From NCBI GenBank assembly GCA_012295275.1, contig CM022665.1:11826476-11856475 (forward strand): a stretch of DNA of 30,000 nucleotides, in the 5' to 3' direction. This document shows positions 9,185 to 18,890 of the stretch, piece by piece (the stretch's first letter is position 1; each line of letters begins with the position of its first letter). The notes under the pieces were generated by a model. That model saw nothing but the letters and a program-made list of their open reading frames with translations. It did no database searches and was not told where the DNA came from. Position numbers and translations under genes: made by a program. Source of the stretch: Chrysomallon squamiferum (lineage: Eukaryota > Mollusca > Gastropoda > Neomphalida > Peltospiridae).

Positions 9185-9955
9185 TTTCCCCTTTAATGTT
9201 GATCCCAGGTTGTCTTGGAGGTTACAGCGGGAGGAACTCATAAACTCAAACGTTTCGGGCACTCGTGAGCGCACTCTACGTGAAGTCTGGGTCTTTGTGT
9301 GATTCCTTGTTCGCGCGGACCGGCAGATACGACTCGGCGCACTATTTTTATCAAGTTAAAGAGTCCTGTGCCTCGGGCAGGAGCATGATCAAAACCAGAA
9401 AATTAGTTTCTTGCCAGACAATATGAAAAAGCGAATGGAGGAAACGGAAGAAAACGGGACCGAAAAGAAATAAAAACGTCCAGACAATTGCAATAGTTGA
9501 TCTGTTATCGCCAGTCACTTGTAATCGTGTTAACCCGCGGACAGTAAATGGAAAAACTCCGTTCTCTCCCAATCAAGCAGACGACTTAATTCGGATAAAA
9601 GGAGGCAAGCTGATTATTGTGATGATGTTTCGAGGTGGAACAACGCGAGATCTCGCACCAAGCGCGTGCAATATGCTGCGATAATCTAATAGAATCCTCT
9701 ACAAATTATGCAAATGATGATGGGATTCGTTTCTTCGTCGAGGTAGTTGCGGCGAACTCGTGTTTACCGATGGTGCGGACACTGTTTGCGTATCCCGGGT
9801 CATGCAGTCGAAACAAGATGGGACTAAGCGGGAATCCATTAAGAAAAGCCTGCCTCGCGAAATCTCGGAATTTGCTATTTAATTCTCGCGGGATTTTGAC
9901 CCTATCTCATTACACTACTGACTGTATTACAACTCCTAAAAGCTTCTGACAGTAA
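9185..9955. other. GC-richer island with TCTCGCG-type motifs
   Basis: This is about 770 bp of near-balanced composition with many CpGs. GCGAGATCTCGC, a perfect 12-bp palindrome, is at 9645-9656. CTCGCGA is at 9854-9860 and TCTCGCGGGA at 9884-9893. Open frames of about 73 (minus, 9351-9572) and 104 codons (plus, from a GTG at 9635) exist but start without ATG or match nothing I know. A promoter-like or conserved non-coding element is more likely than a gene. Confidence 0.4.
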
Positions 9956-10470
9956 TATACAAATCCTTAAAAAGCTGATACTCTATAATCATAAACACTT
10001 AGGGATAAAGTATAACTGCTGAAACTTTATGAAGTTTTAAACACTTAAATCCTTTTAATAATTTTATATCATATTTCCTCTGCATAATGGCTATCGTGAA
10101 TTAATACTGGTACAAAGTTAGTTATATAAAAAAAAAAAAAAACATTTTATTATACACATTGCTATAATATATAATTATAATCTTTACAACTGTTTTGACA
10201 AACCTCTACTTTGACGTGGTGAATTTACTGAAAAAAATTAATACCTAATCGTTCAAACTTTCTGTAAGATTTATAATTACTCAGATAGTTTAACAATATA
10301 ATGTTTATTTTAATTTATTTATTTTGTGTGTGTGTGTGTGTGCAATTATTCAATCCTTCTGACAGTATTATAATTACTGAACCTTATGAAAATTTATAAC
10401 TATTCAAGTTTTCCGATACTGCATAATTTGTCATACCTTTCTGGTATTTTACACTACCAAAAATTAATTG

Positions 10471-10471
<1 letters not shown>
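9956..10471. other. AT-rich unique sequence with a (TG)n run
   Basis: The only defined feature is a (TG)9 microsatellite at about 10325-10342. Nothing else could be supported. Confidence 0.7.

Positions 10472-10512
<41 letters not shown>
10472..10512. repeat. (TA)n microsatellite, about 20 units
   Basis: This is a pure TA run ending at TACGCG. The minus frame through it reads IYIYIY. Confidence 0.97.
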
Positions 10513-10513
<1 letters not shown>

Positions 10514-10539
10514 GCGTGCATCTATGTACATACTTTAGT

Positions 10540-11090
10540 TTTGTATTGTATGGCTCTGAAAGCAGTGAAACCAGCAATCTCTGATCACTGTTTCTGAATG
10601 ACATCCTCTTTCTTCTAACATCATTCGGGAAGGGAATTCTAACCACAAAGCCTGTCCAATTACAATCAATGTCCCGGGCTATACGCCGGACAAAGGCTAT
10701 GGCCGTGCAATATTCTACGAACACTACTAGGCCTGTAGCAGCAGTATCGGTCCCATTTAGATAAGGCCACGCCATTGTGGCTCCTGCCCTGTCCTCTCAA
10801 TGAATGTTTGTTTTCTAAAATGTTAGTTTTATGCATCTTGATGGACAAATTCTATACGTCCACGGTCTGCATTCAATATGCCATTTTCCAGTTGATTATT
10901 TCGATAAATTTGAAATGAGATTAGCCTGTGGAAATGCTCGGGCGTTTTTGTTTTCATGGGCGTCTCTTTGGACGGTCCAGAAATGAAACGAGGGTGGTCT
11001 GGGCCAGTTATTTTGTTCGCCATCTTTTAGCATAAAGGGAACACATTTACGGGTCGGGCGGACTCAAAGGGTCCCGTTTTTATTGTATCG
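10540..11090. other. large GC-richer island, candidate regulatory element
   Basis: This is 550 bp of unique sequence with CpGs, very different from its flanks. It contains CCAATTACAATCAATG near 10650, CGCCATCTT (YY1-like on the minus strand) at 11018-11026 and TTTTTATTG near 11078. Minus frames of about 60-100 codons (10464-10848) are open, but nothing in them is recognisable. I favour a conserved non-coding element. Confidence 0.4.
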
Positions 11091-11262
11091 ATTTAATACA
11101 TTTCTAAATTGGCTGCTTTATGTGACCAATATCTCGACTGTTTGTAACTGTTTTTGAAAACATTTTTCTCAGTTTTGTGGTTGAAATCGAAATTGTCATC
11201 TCGGAATTTAAACACATGTCGTACGATGAGTGAAGAAAAATCTGAATACAAATAATGAATGT

Positions 11263-11661
11263 TGTGCGTTTGTTTGTGTTTTTGTGTACATATGTGTGTA
11301 TGTGTCTATGTATGTATGTATGTATTTATGTGTGTATATATGAATGTAAGTTTGTGTATGTATTTGTATGTATGTATTTATGTGTGTATATATGAATGTA
11401 AGTATGTGTATGTATTTGTATGTATGTATTTATGTATGTGTATATGAATGTAAGTATGTGTATGTATTTGTAAGTATGTGTATGTATTTGCATGTATGTA
11501 TTTATGTGTGTATATATGAATGTAAGTATGTGTATGTATTTGTATGTATGTATTTATGTATGTATATATGAATGTAAGTATGTGTATGTATTTGTATGTA
11601 TGTATTTATGTATGTATATATGAATGTAAGTATGTGTATGTATTTGTATGTATGTATTTAG
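11263..11661. repeat. (TGTA)-derived region containing a 52-bp minisatellite
   Basis: From about 11263 the sequence is TGTG/TGTA-rich. At 11342-11661 it settles into a 52-bp unit marked by GAATGTAAG, at 11342, 11394, 11446, 11518, 11570 and 11622. Spacing is 52 each time except once 72, from a 20-bp insertion. Because 52 is not a multiple of 3, the frame rotates and no protein is implied. Confidence 0.95.
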
Positions 11662-12096
11662 GACTGAATATTTTCTGATTAGTCTCTGCATAGAGACAAT
11701 ATTCGGCAACGCACTAGCACAAGAGTAAAAACAATATACACATAATATCCAACAACACTTACAAAATACGTGTACATATAAATTTACTTTCGTTTTATTA
11801 GACACATAAAACATGCGACATAAAAGCATATCTTATATATAACCACCAAAATTATAAATAAAATATATTACATAACTACGTAAATATTAATACTGTTACT
11901 ATTCATTACATTAATGCGAACGATAAAACAAGCAGAAATAATAAACTGAGCAAAAATGTTTAATATATATTTTTTATAATTGTTTATGGTGGTCACATTC
12001 AGTGCATTAAAGAAGGGAGTGTACATTTATTGGGCTGATAATGTCAAATAAATCAAAACTGTAATAGAATGGGCAGAGATAAAGATCTGGTTTCAG
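11662..12096. other. AT-rich unique sequence, no feature seen
   Basis: Short AT-rich sequence with no motif cluster; the minus frame reaching into 11829 depends on the minisatellite. Confidence 0.65.
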
Positions 12097-12237
12097 AATA
12101 ACAATAATAATAATAACAATAATAATAATAATAATAATAAATAATAATAATGCTGCTGATGATGATAATTATGATGATGATGAATAATGATAATCAGAGA
12201 GAGAGAAGATGATGATGATAATGATGGTGATGATAAG
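12097..12237. repeat. compound (AAT)/(GAT) microsatellite
   Basis: AAT units (with CAA) run to about 12150. GCT/GAT units follow, with a short GAGAGAGA run near 12197 and more GAT units. Confidence 0.92.
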
Positions 12238-12329
12238 GTTTAGAAGAATAACAGTTTTAAATGTTTTATATTTAATAAAATAGTTATATTCTTTGTTAAT
12301 TTATGATGTGTTCTTTCAAGAGATTTATG

Positions 12330-12382
12330 TAGAGAGAGAGAAGAGAGATTATTAAAACTGAGGAGAGAGAGAGAGAGAGAGG
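12330..12382. repeat. short (GA)n runs
   Basis: GAGAGAGA near 12333 and about ten GA units at 12361-12382 flank the sequence ATTATTAAAACTG. Confidence 0.9.
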
Positions 12383-12539
12383 TTTATAATTTCAAGAGGT
12401 CACTAACGTAAATCGGAATTTTAATATGTCGAAAATCAAACCATCCTATAAATTTGTCTTATCGAGTGCTTTTACCGTCGCATGGATTTATAAATCATTT
12501 CCTACATCAAAAACACAAAACCACTTTATCCGTTTTACT

Positions 12540-12800
12540 ACGCTGACAATGTAAAATATTTCCCAATAAAATTTTATGGCGGATTACGACTTCCTACGAT
12601 ATGAAGAAATCGCGCCGTGCAGATGGGTTGAGTGCCTGCGTCGTTCGGCTGTCGGCCCAGGAGCCACTTTATCTACCTAGCGATTTTCCTCCACGTTCGA
12701 TCGATATCCGTGCGTGTCATCTGTGCAGCACGACAGTGGTCACCTCGCTTCAAACCCTACCTGAAACAACGTCCATATGTCACGTTAGTTTTATTGTGAT
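12540..12800. other. CpG-rich island with an ATGGCGG start-like motif
   Basis: Composition rises sharply here, with CGCGCCG, GTCGTTCGGC, TTCGATCGATATCCG and more. The two overlapping ATG frames inside (12576 and 12601) are described separately. It could be a promoter or 5' exon region. Confidence 0.35.
12576..12680 (+). CDS. candidate small open frame, unknown product
   Basis: ATGGCGGAT opens a 34-residue frame beginning MADYDFLRYEEIAPCRWV and ending at TAG. The ATG has G at +4 but T at -3. The acidic, aromatic start looks more protein-like than the repeat frames around it. A weak donor (GG|GTTGAG) lies after residue 18, so only the first part might be exon. A second ATG at 12601, in a different frame, reads MKKSRRADGLSACVVRLSAQ for about 75 residues before running into repeat-encoded T and N. 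I recognise neither product. ATGGCGG also fits a YY1 core, so this may be a binding site and not a start codon. Confidence 0.15.
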   Translation: MADYDFLRYEEIAPCRWVECLRRSAVGPGATLST

Positions 12801-12845
12801 AAAGTTGATGATGAATAATGGTTACGGTGGTAATGATCCTGAAGC

Positions 12846-12866
12846 TGGTACTACTAATATTACTAC

Positions 12867-12900
<34 letters not shown>

Positions 12901-12944
12901 TCTTCTAATAATAATAATAAAGTAGTAGTGTTATTACTACTACT

Positions 12945-12978
<34 letters not shown>

Positions 12979-13098
12979 ATATTATTGCTATTTCCAATAC
13001 TGCTGCGGTCGCTAGTACTACTACTAGCACCATCACCACAATTATTATTATTATTATTATTATTATTATGATAAAAAAAAAAAAAAAAAAAAAAAAAA
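12846..13098. repeat. compound (ACT)/(AAT)/(AGT)/(ATT) repeats ending in poly-A
   Basis: ACT units, AAT units, an AGT/ACT inverted pair (12922-12945), AAT units to 12977, a 7-bp stem GCTAGTA-CTAC-TACTAGC near 13011-13028, ATT units from 13040 and an A run at 13072-13098. The 120- and 85-residue minus frames here are poly-Y, poly-N and poly-I artefacts. A-rich unique sequence with an A run at 13241-13257 follows to 13540, without other features. Confidence 0.92.
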
Positions 13099-13542
13099 GA
13101 AGAAGAAGAAAAAAAGACCGGAAACAAGCAGAAAAAACAAAATAAAGAAATAGTGAACTCATTCTTAAAATTCATCTTCTTCACTTCACAAAAATGATTT
13201 CGTACTTTAAGTATTTTTCATTCAGGAAATCTACACTGGGAAAAAAAAAAAAAAAAATTAAAAATATTACATTATTTTTTAAAAAAGCAAAAAAAAAAAT
13301 AAAACAAACACTCAGCATAAATAATTTAAAAAAACAAAGAGATCCAAAAATATAAATAAAGAAAAATAAAAAATACTGAAAATTTTAAATAAAATAAAAT
13401 AAAGAAAAAAATATTGTAATTAAATAGCATCTATTTTCAACAATTTAGTTTATTTTATAAGCACATAATAATTACCAAAGTGATGACAAAGAAAACATAT
13501 TATTGTTTTAGTATCATTCTAGAATATGTAATGTAATCCTGT

Positions 13543-13676
13543 ACCTTTATTAATTCTAAAGATAACTGATATTTTCCCAAACCTGTAGCATTTTCATCCT
13601 TTTATTCATTTATATAACTTCCGGTAATTTTCTGGAATTGATCACATAATCTCTTATTCTTGTTAATTCACATTTT

Positions 13677-13716
<40 letters not shown>

Positions 13717-14180
13717 GTGTGTGTGTGTGTGTGTGTAATAATTTTGTTTAATCGATGACGTATTTACATACTCTAATTTATTTACTTTAAAAACCATAAG
13801 ATCATTTTCTAGATCTCGATGATGCCCTTTTATCGATTCTAAAGACATACCACAATTCTATACCGTAGATGACGTAATTACGCAGTCGTATTTATTCAGT
13901 TTAAAGGCAATAAAATAATTTTTCAGAACAGATGACGTCCTTTCATCTATTTTAGGGAACCGATGACGTCATTGCGTACTTTTATTTATTCACTCAAAGC
14001 AAATAAAATATTTTTTTTAGAATCAATAGCGCACTTTTATTTATTCTAAACACATGTCATAGTTTTCTGGAAATGATAATATCATTACGGACTCTTATTT
14101 ATTCATTCTAAAAGATATAAATGATTTTTGTTGCTTATTTTTTGATATCGATGACATCATCACACTCTCTTTCAAGAGAG
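13543..14180. repeat. degenerate minisatellite of alternating long and short subunits with TGACGT motifs
   Basis: Units begin near (T)CGATGACGT at 13752, 13816, 13866, 13929, 13960, 14024, 14071 and 14146. They alternate between about 64 bp, ending in an AATAAAAT...TTTTTTAGA-like tail, and about 31-50 bp, carrying TTTTAT.NATTCTAAA. TATTTATTCA recurs in most long subunits. The array also extends left of the (TG)n tract: TTTTCTGGAATTGAT near 13629 matches TTTTCTGGAAATGAT near 14063, and TTAATTCTAAAGATA near 13549 matches TCGATTCTAAAGACA near 13833. A perfect TGACGTCA is at 13964-13971. Divergence among units is substantial, so the array is old. Confidence 0.8.
13683..13736. repeat. (TG)n microsatellite interrupting the minisatellite
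   Basis: Two TG runs are separated by TTTTG and sit within the 13543-14180 array. The minus frame THTHTHK is an artefact. Confidence 0.95.
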
Positions 14181-14189
14181 TCTTACAAG

Positions 14190-14505
14190 ATACGTACTGT
14201 AGGACAATGTTCGTTCATTGACCCATAGTCATAAAACCTGCTTCGCTTTATTGCAGCTTTTTATTGTTGTCCACCCTCCTTAACAGGTCGAATAAATGGA
14301 AATTATTTTTTCAAGTGACGTTAGAGTGCACAGCGCACGTTGATAGTGAGGAGTTTAGTTCCCATAATTAGCCAGCCACATCCTGGAGAATGGGGACTCT
14401 GGCGAGGACCGCCCACTGCCTGCTGTGACCCAAGCAACCGATATAAATCTCGATTATCGATAAGTTATGTGGTCGGTGCCTGAAATCCTTAAAGAGCCTG
14501 GCTTA
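14190..14505. other. GC-richer island, candidate conserved non-coding element
   Basis: This unique, balanced-GC sequence contains ATAATTAGCC near 14365 (homeodomain-like) and the perfect palindrome TTATCGATAA at 14454-14463, which joins two GATA-like cores and contains the insect DREF core TATCGATA. GTGACGTTAG is near 14316. No open frame of note is present. Confidence 0.4.
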
Positions 14506-14508
14506 TGA

Positions 14509-14700
14509 TAAAAAAAAAAAAAAATTTTTTTTTTTTTTTTTTTTAAATAATTAAAAAAATAAATAAAATGATTTAAAATAAATTAATAAATAAAATAAAA
14601 TAATTTAAAAATAAATAAATAAATAAATCAAATAAAATAATAACAATAATAAAAATTAATAAAAATAAGTAAATGAAGGAATAAACTTTAAAATAAATTC
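14509..14700. repeat. A15/T20 inverted homopolymer and A-rich AAAT units
   Basis: An A run at 14509-14524 directly abuts a T run at 14525-14544, making a simple hairpin. AAAT/AAAAT-like low-complexity sequence follows. Confidence 0.92.
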
Positions 14701-15710
14701 TATGTACAAAGTATCATTTAAAATTTTCTAGACACATTCCAAAAATATTTTTCAACTAAGTGTAATTATGACGTAATATAAGCAATAATTAATGTTTCTA
14801 ATGTACTGTTAATTTTTCTATTGTCAACTTAAAATAAACACTGGTAGGGTACTAGAAGAGCTAAAAATGAAAAGAAAGAAAAAAGAAAGTTTTATATAAA
14901 AATAGGTGGCGTTTAACCAGAAGTATAAATCAGTAATATTTAAAAATACATTAATAAATAAATAAAAATTAATATCAACAATTACAACAATAACAATAAC
15001 CATAACAACAACATCAATAAAGAAAGAAAAAAAAGTGACTTAGCAGTTGCCAAGTAATAACAATAAATAAAAACAAGAAGAAATAACACACACACACACA
15101 CACAGAATATAAATATATATATATATATTATAGTAAAATGACAGTAACAATTACAGCTATAACAATAACAACAACAGTAACAATATCAGTAATAATAATA
15201 ATTATATAACGTAATAATATTGATTATGAGGATGATAATGATAATAATAATAATAATAATAATAATAATTTAAAAAAATAAATAAATAAATAAAAATAAT
15301 AATAATAGTAGAAGTAAATAACTTAAATAGAAGACTAATAAATACCCATTGATGATCGATTATAAAACTTTCTAGAAATATAAATCTTTCAATTTCTGTT
15401 CTTGGAATCTGTTTGTATATTGCCATTAGTTTTTGGATAAAAAATAGAAATTATATCTCTAATATTTTTCCCTCTAGACGCGCCATCATGAATATTTATT
15501 AAAAAGGAAAAAAAATATTCGTTGAGATGAAAAAAAAAAAAAATGATGGTTCATATTTCTTTTACATCTTGACACGCCAGTTCGTGCTTTTATTCCGAGA
15601 TCCACTTATTTTATGGATGTAGTTTCGTGTTTCTTATTAAACCAACTGAGTCACGTCCAATTAGAATGAATGTATGGACAGGATAGTGTAATGCACGACC
15701 GATATAAATA
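14701..15710. other. AT-rich sequence with scattered microsatellites; no gene seen
   Basis: Defined pieces are (AC)n at about 15087-15104, (TA)n at 15114-15128 and (AAT)n at 15238-15270 followed by AAAT units. Open frames here are short or repeat-derived. A slightly richer patch at 15560-15700 has no recognisable motif. Confidence 0.7.
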
Positions 15711-15855
15711 TATACGTGCGTGTATACACACACACACACACACACACCCAAAGACATACATGAATATATAAATGTACACACGTGCAACATCAGTATGTAC
15801 AACATACACATTCACTCATACATACTTATATACATACATACATACATACATATTT
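15711..15855. repeat. (AC)/(CATA) low-complexity region
   Basis: (AC)n at 15725-15747 and (ATAC)n at 15827-15850 are separated by diverged CATA-like sequence. Confidence 0.88.
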
Positions 15856-15910
15856 ACAGATAAATATAAACACAGTTTTAGATATGTGGAGAAGACAAAC
15901 ACACAACTAC

Positions 15911-16051
<141 letters not shown>

Positions 16052-16315
16052 CATTATCATTAGACTTATAAACTTTGAATGAGCTTAGAGAAAAGTTTGT
16101 AATTTGATATATATGTAGTCATGAGTTTTAATACCCGGTTATAAAGTCTTCTTAGTATAGCCAGAGATCACGTAAAACTCTCATCAAAATAGTTTCGAGT
16201 GTATTACCCAGCTAACATTTTAAAAGATTTCTCCCGTCGTCTTTATAACAGTGAACCTGTACGTTCTGGATGGTAACTGTAGTCTCAAAAGTATCACCCA
16301 GTTCACTGACAGACA

Positions 16316-16396
16316 ATGGCGGGCAACATCGTAATTGTGATAAGTAAACTCAAGAACTTGTACCAAAAGTTTGTCCTTTCTTCTCAGTCTTTGTAA
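16316..16396 (+). CDS. candidate very small open frame with a strong start context
   Basis: ACAATGGCGG gives A at -3 and G at +4. The frame encodes 26 residues (MAGNIVIVISKLKNLYQKFV...) and stops at TAA. It is too short to judge. ATGGCGG is also a YY1-like core, so the match may reflect a binding site. I do not recognise the product. Confidence 0.12.
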   Translation: MAGNIVIVISKLKNLYQKFVLSSQSL

Positions 16397-16460
16397 CGCC
16401 GTCTATTCTCGTTTACCCTCGTGTAGGGCCCCGTGAACGGTTGCCGTTCGTTTCTCATTA

Positions 16461-16589
16461 ATGGACTCCGGTTTCGGTAAAGACTCTTCATCGATGCGAA
16501 GTCACGTTCCGGACTTTACAGGTTTATTCATACGAGGCAAATGGGAACTATCAGAGAAAATCGTAATGTCCCATATGCCCAAATTTTAG
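16461..16589 (+). CDS. candidate small open frame, unknown product
   Basis: An ATG at 16461 starts a 42-residue frame (MDSGFGKDSSSMRSHVPDFT, then GLFIRGKWELSEK and a short tail) ending in TAG. Composition is ordinary, with no repeat bias. An upstream in-frame TGA at 16434 separates it from earlier sequence. I recognise no domain. It could be a short exon, a small protein or chance in a GC-richer island. Confidence 0.15.
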   Translation: MDSGFGKDSSSMRSHVPDFTGLFIRGKWELSEKIVMSHMPKF

Positions 16590-16618
16590 CCAGCCCCGTC
16601 ATGGATTCAGAAGAATCG

Positions 16619-16819
16619 TCATTGTTTCAGCTCTAACACTCTTATAGGCATAGCGTGACCCAGGGCTAAAAGTTTCTCAAAGGCTTTTCTGCGTTCTATT
16701 TCTTCATTTTTGAAGGGGTCAGCCAAGCTTCGGGATGAAAGAAGGCGGATAAATGATTCGCTAGGCCGCCATATTGGAGGTCTGCTTGAACAAACAGACG
16801 CAGAATACGTTTCTCTCAT
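16619..16819 (-). CDS. candidate open frame on the minus strand, unknown product
   Basis: The frame has a true ATG at 16819 (minus) and encodes 66 residues, with a charged helical-looking stretch (FKNEEIERRKAFEKLLAL) near the middle. It has no repeat bias. I see no domain, no strong start context and no clear splice donor before the stop. The YY1-like motif at 16765-16777 lies within it, which argues for a regulatory reading. Low confidence as a gene. Confidence 0.15.
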   Translation of the reverse strand: MRETYSASVCSSRPPIWRPSESFIRLLSSRSLADPFKNEEIERRKAFEKLLALGHAMPIRVLELKQ

Positions 16820-17438
16820 TGAAAACTCTTCGAATCATTAAAATTTCGTTAGAAAACCTTTCCAGTTAAGGCGTTCTATAAACGCGAGCACGCGCGCTGC
16901 GCTCAGCGCTGTCTATCCATACAAATTGGGCGCGCTTGTTATAACTACAGCATCGCGCAGACGATGTGTTATCAACTATTCGTTATTATAAAATTTAAAT
17001 ATCATTTAGCATGTCGTCCTGTCAAGCGGTGTCGTCGGCTTCTCCCAATATTCTGTCCTTCTTTTAAATGGAAATGAAGGATTTTCCTTCCCGTCTGCCG
17101 TGTCGTCTGTTTTGAATTAGAAAACGCCTGCAAAAATGCGAGCAGACGACAGCGATTCATGGCTTGAATCGTGGTCTAACGCTGCATGGAGAGGAGCAAA
17201 TTAACGGGCTATATGGAGCTCATAATTCACGCCTCATTTGCTCAAAGGAAAAGAATTATTACGAAATGCTTTTATTGACACGACGGATGAACAAAACGTC
17301 TCAGTAGTCGGCCATTTAACCTATCATCACATCCGCGCCTTGGTGACTTCCATTCACGTTATGTGACGTGGCCGTCGGATTTATATTTTAATCTCCTGTC
17401 GACAAAGAAAACATTTAATGTCAAATTATAACAGTGAC

Positions 17439-17483
17439 TTTTTTTTTTTTCTTCTTCTTCTTCTTTTTTTTTTTTTTTTTTTA
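17439..17483. repeat. T run, (CTT)n, T run
   Basis: A pure pyrimidine tract of about 45 bp. From 17484 to 18082 there is unique, moderately AT-rich sequence. It includes CCTTTGTAAAGCGCTAACAATG near 17628, two SOX-type cores facing each other, and no gene I can support. Confidence 0.85.
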
Positions 17484-18082
17484 AAGGGAGAGGGGTTCGC
17501 AAATTCCCTCTTTTTATGGCTATGTTGGATGTTTTTATGATCTGCAAAAACAAGTCAAGGGGAAATAAGGAATTTCATGCAATTGCCGTATTTCGTATTA
17601 AAAAGAAATCAAACATTTTGTCTCTTCCTTTGTAAAGCGCTAACAATGAAATCAAACAACTACTGTTTATAAAGATGTCTTCTTATTGCTCGACAGATTG
17701 GTTGAATCTTAGAAATAAACAAAGAAAGAGAATGGTCACTATCGGTAACCCGCTGCCATAACAAAATGGTGCCAAGAAAAGAGAAAGATTTTTCTTTTGG
17801 CTGTTTATTTCCCTTGGTGGTCCGAACTCGCGTCCCAGGAGAGAGATTTTGAAAGTCTTCATGTTTTGATGTTGTGCCGTGTGGTTATGTTTTTTATTAT
17901 TATTATTTGTTCATAAACAAGCTCAAAAGGGATAAAATAAATGTGGTCAACTCAGTAAAAAAAAATAAAAAAATCAACATGAGAACAATGATCAAGGAAT
18001 ATAAATAACAATTTTACCAGAAATACTGTATTAGTCATGATAAACTTTTATTAATAATATTACTGAATTTTCAGAATTTCGC

Positions 18083-18112
18083 TTTATTTTATTTTATTTT
18101 ATTTTATTTTTT
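18083..18112. repeat. (TTTTA)n pentanucleotide run
   Basis: About five TTTTA units. Unique AT-rich sequence without features follows to about 18450. Confidence 0.9.
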
Positions 18113-18449
18113 GTTTGTTTCTTTTTTATGTCAAATTTTCTTTCTCTATCATATTTGGTTTCATCGCAGTCAAGTACACATTAGATACATCTAAATTTAA
18201 CTAGCTAGGAAATTGACCGGAATATATTAAAGCAGAAAGAAAGTTTAAATCTGTGAAAATTTTACAAAAAGAAGTTTGTCTAAAATTTCACAGAATTTTT
18301 TGACAGTTTTTCTCCGGTAAGAATTGATGTTTTTTGAGGACACTTGATTAAGGAAATGTCGCTTTTCAATGCGTCGTTAACTTTCTGTTACTATTTTCTT
18401 TAAAGGTATGGTTTTGTCGATCCATATAATTTTTGATACTATCATCAGT

Positions 18450-18890
18450 ATTAGGGAAGTCACAGTTTATAACGTATCTCGATCTTTATTATACTAATTT
18501 AGTACATCTATATTTTATCTCACATTTTCAGCATAAACGTATACTTGACGGATGTGACGTATGTTTGACATCACTATCTGTTTAATATTAATTTCTCTAA
18601 TACGGCCTCATATCTTTTCTGCACAGACATAATTATATAGATCTGCATGGATTTGCGATGACGGAAATGACGTAGATTATGACGTCAGTGTCTTTATGAT
18701 ACTAATTTCTATAACATGGCCCTATTTCTTGCCGTATCTCTTCGACACAGACGTGATATCTTAGACTCTATGACGAATTTACGTCATTCACCTCAGTATC
18801 TACAGCTCTACGTTTAGAGGGGAAATCATGTCATCCGATCATTAGCGGTGATATATCTTTACTTCACAGACGATTCGATGACTGCACCTA
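18450..18890. repeat. degenerate minisatellite, four units of about 95-123 bp, with TGACGT motifs
   Basis: Landmark TAATTT(CT) occurs at 18495-18500, 18589-18594 and 18703-18708. Landmark CACAGAC(G/A) occurs at 18622, 18745 and 18865. Unit 1 and unit 3 share TCTTTAT.ATACTAATTT, with one difference in 18 bases. Units 2 and 3 align through TGACGTA, TGAC.TCA, TAATTTCT, GGCC and CACAGAC. A perfect TGACGTCA lies at 18680-18687, and more ACGTCA/TGACGT copies are near 18555, 18669 and 18791. Unit 4 is the most degenerate. Confidence 0.75.

Larger units (their letters stand above)
16240..17400. other. the longest island of ordinary GC content (about 1.15 kb)
   Basis: This is unique sequence with many CpGs. 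It includes GAACGG-TTG-CCGTTC (a MYB-like inverted pair) at 16435-16449 and GCCGCCATATTGG (YY1-like, minus) at 16765-16777. GCGCGC-type runs are near 16886-16935, and an inverted repeat TGTCGTCTG...CAGACGACA lies at 17101-17151. Several small ATG frames lie inside. The combination suggests a promoter or 5' region, or a cluster of conserved non-coding elements. Confidence 0.45.

Noticed and set aside
11342-11661. Regular repeats resembling a CRISPR array
   Set aside because: Units are contiguous with no unique spacers and are made of TGTA words. The host is eukaryotic. The same applies to the arrays at 13543 and 18450.
12822-13184. 120-residue minus frame and overlapping poly-I frame
   Set aside because: Residues come from ACT, AAT and ATT microsatellites (poly-Y, poly-N, poly-V).
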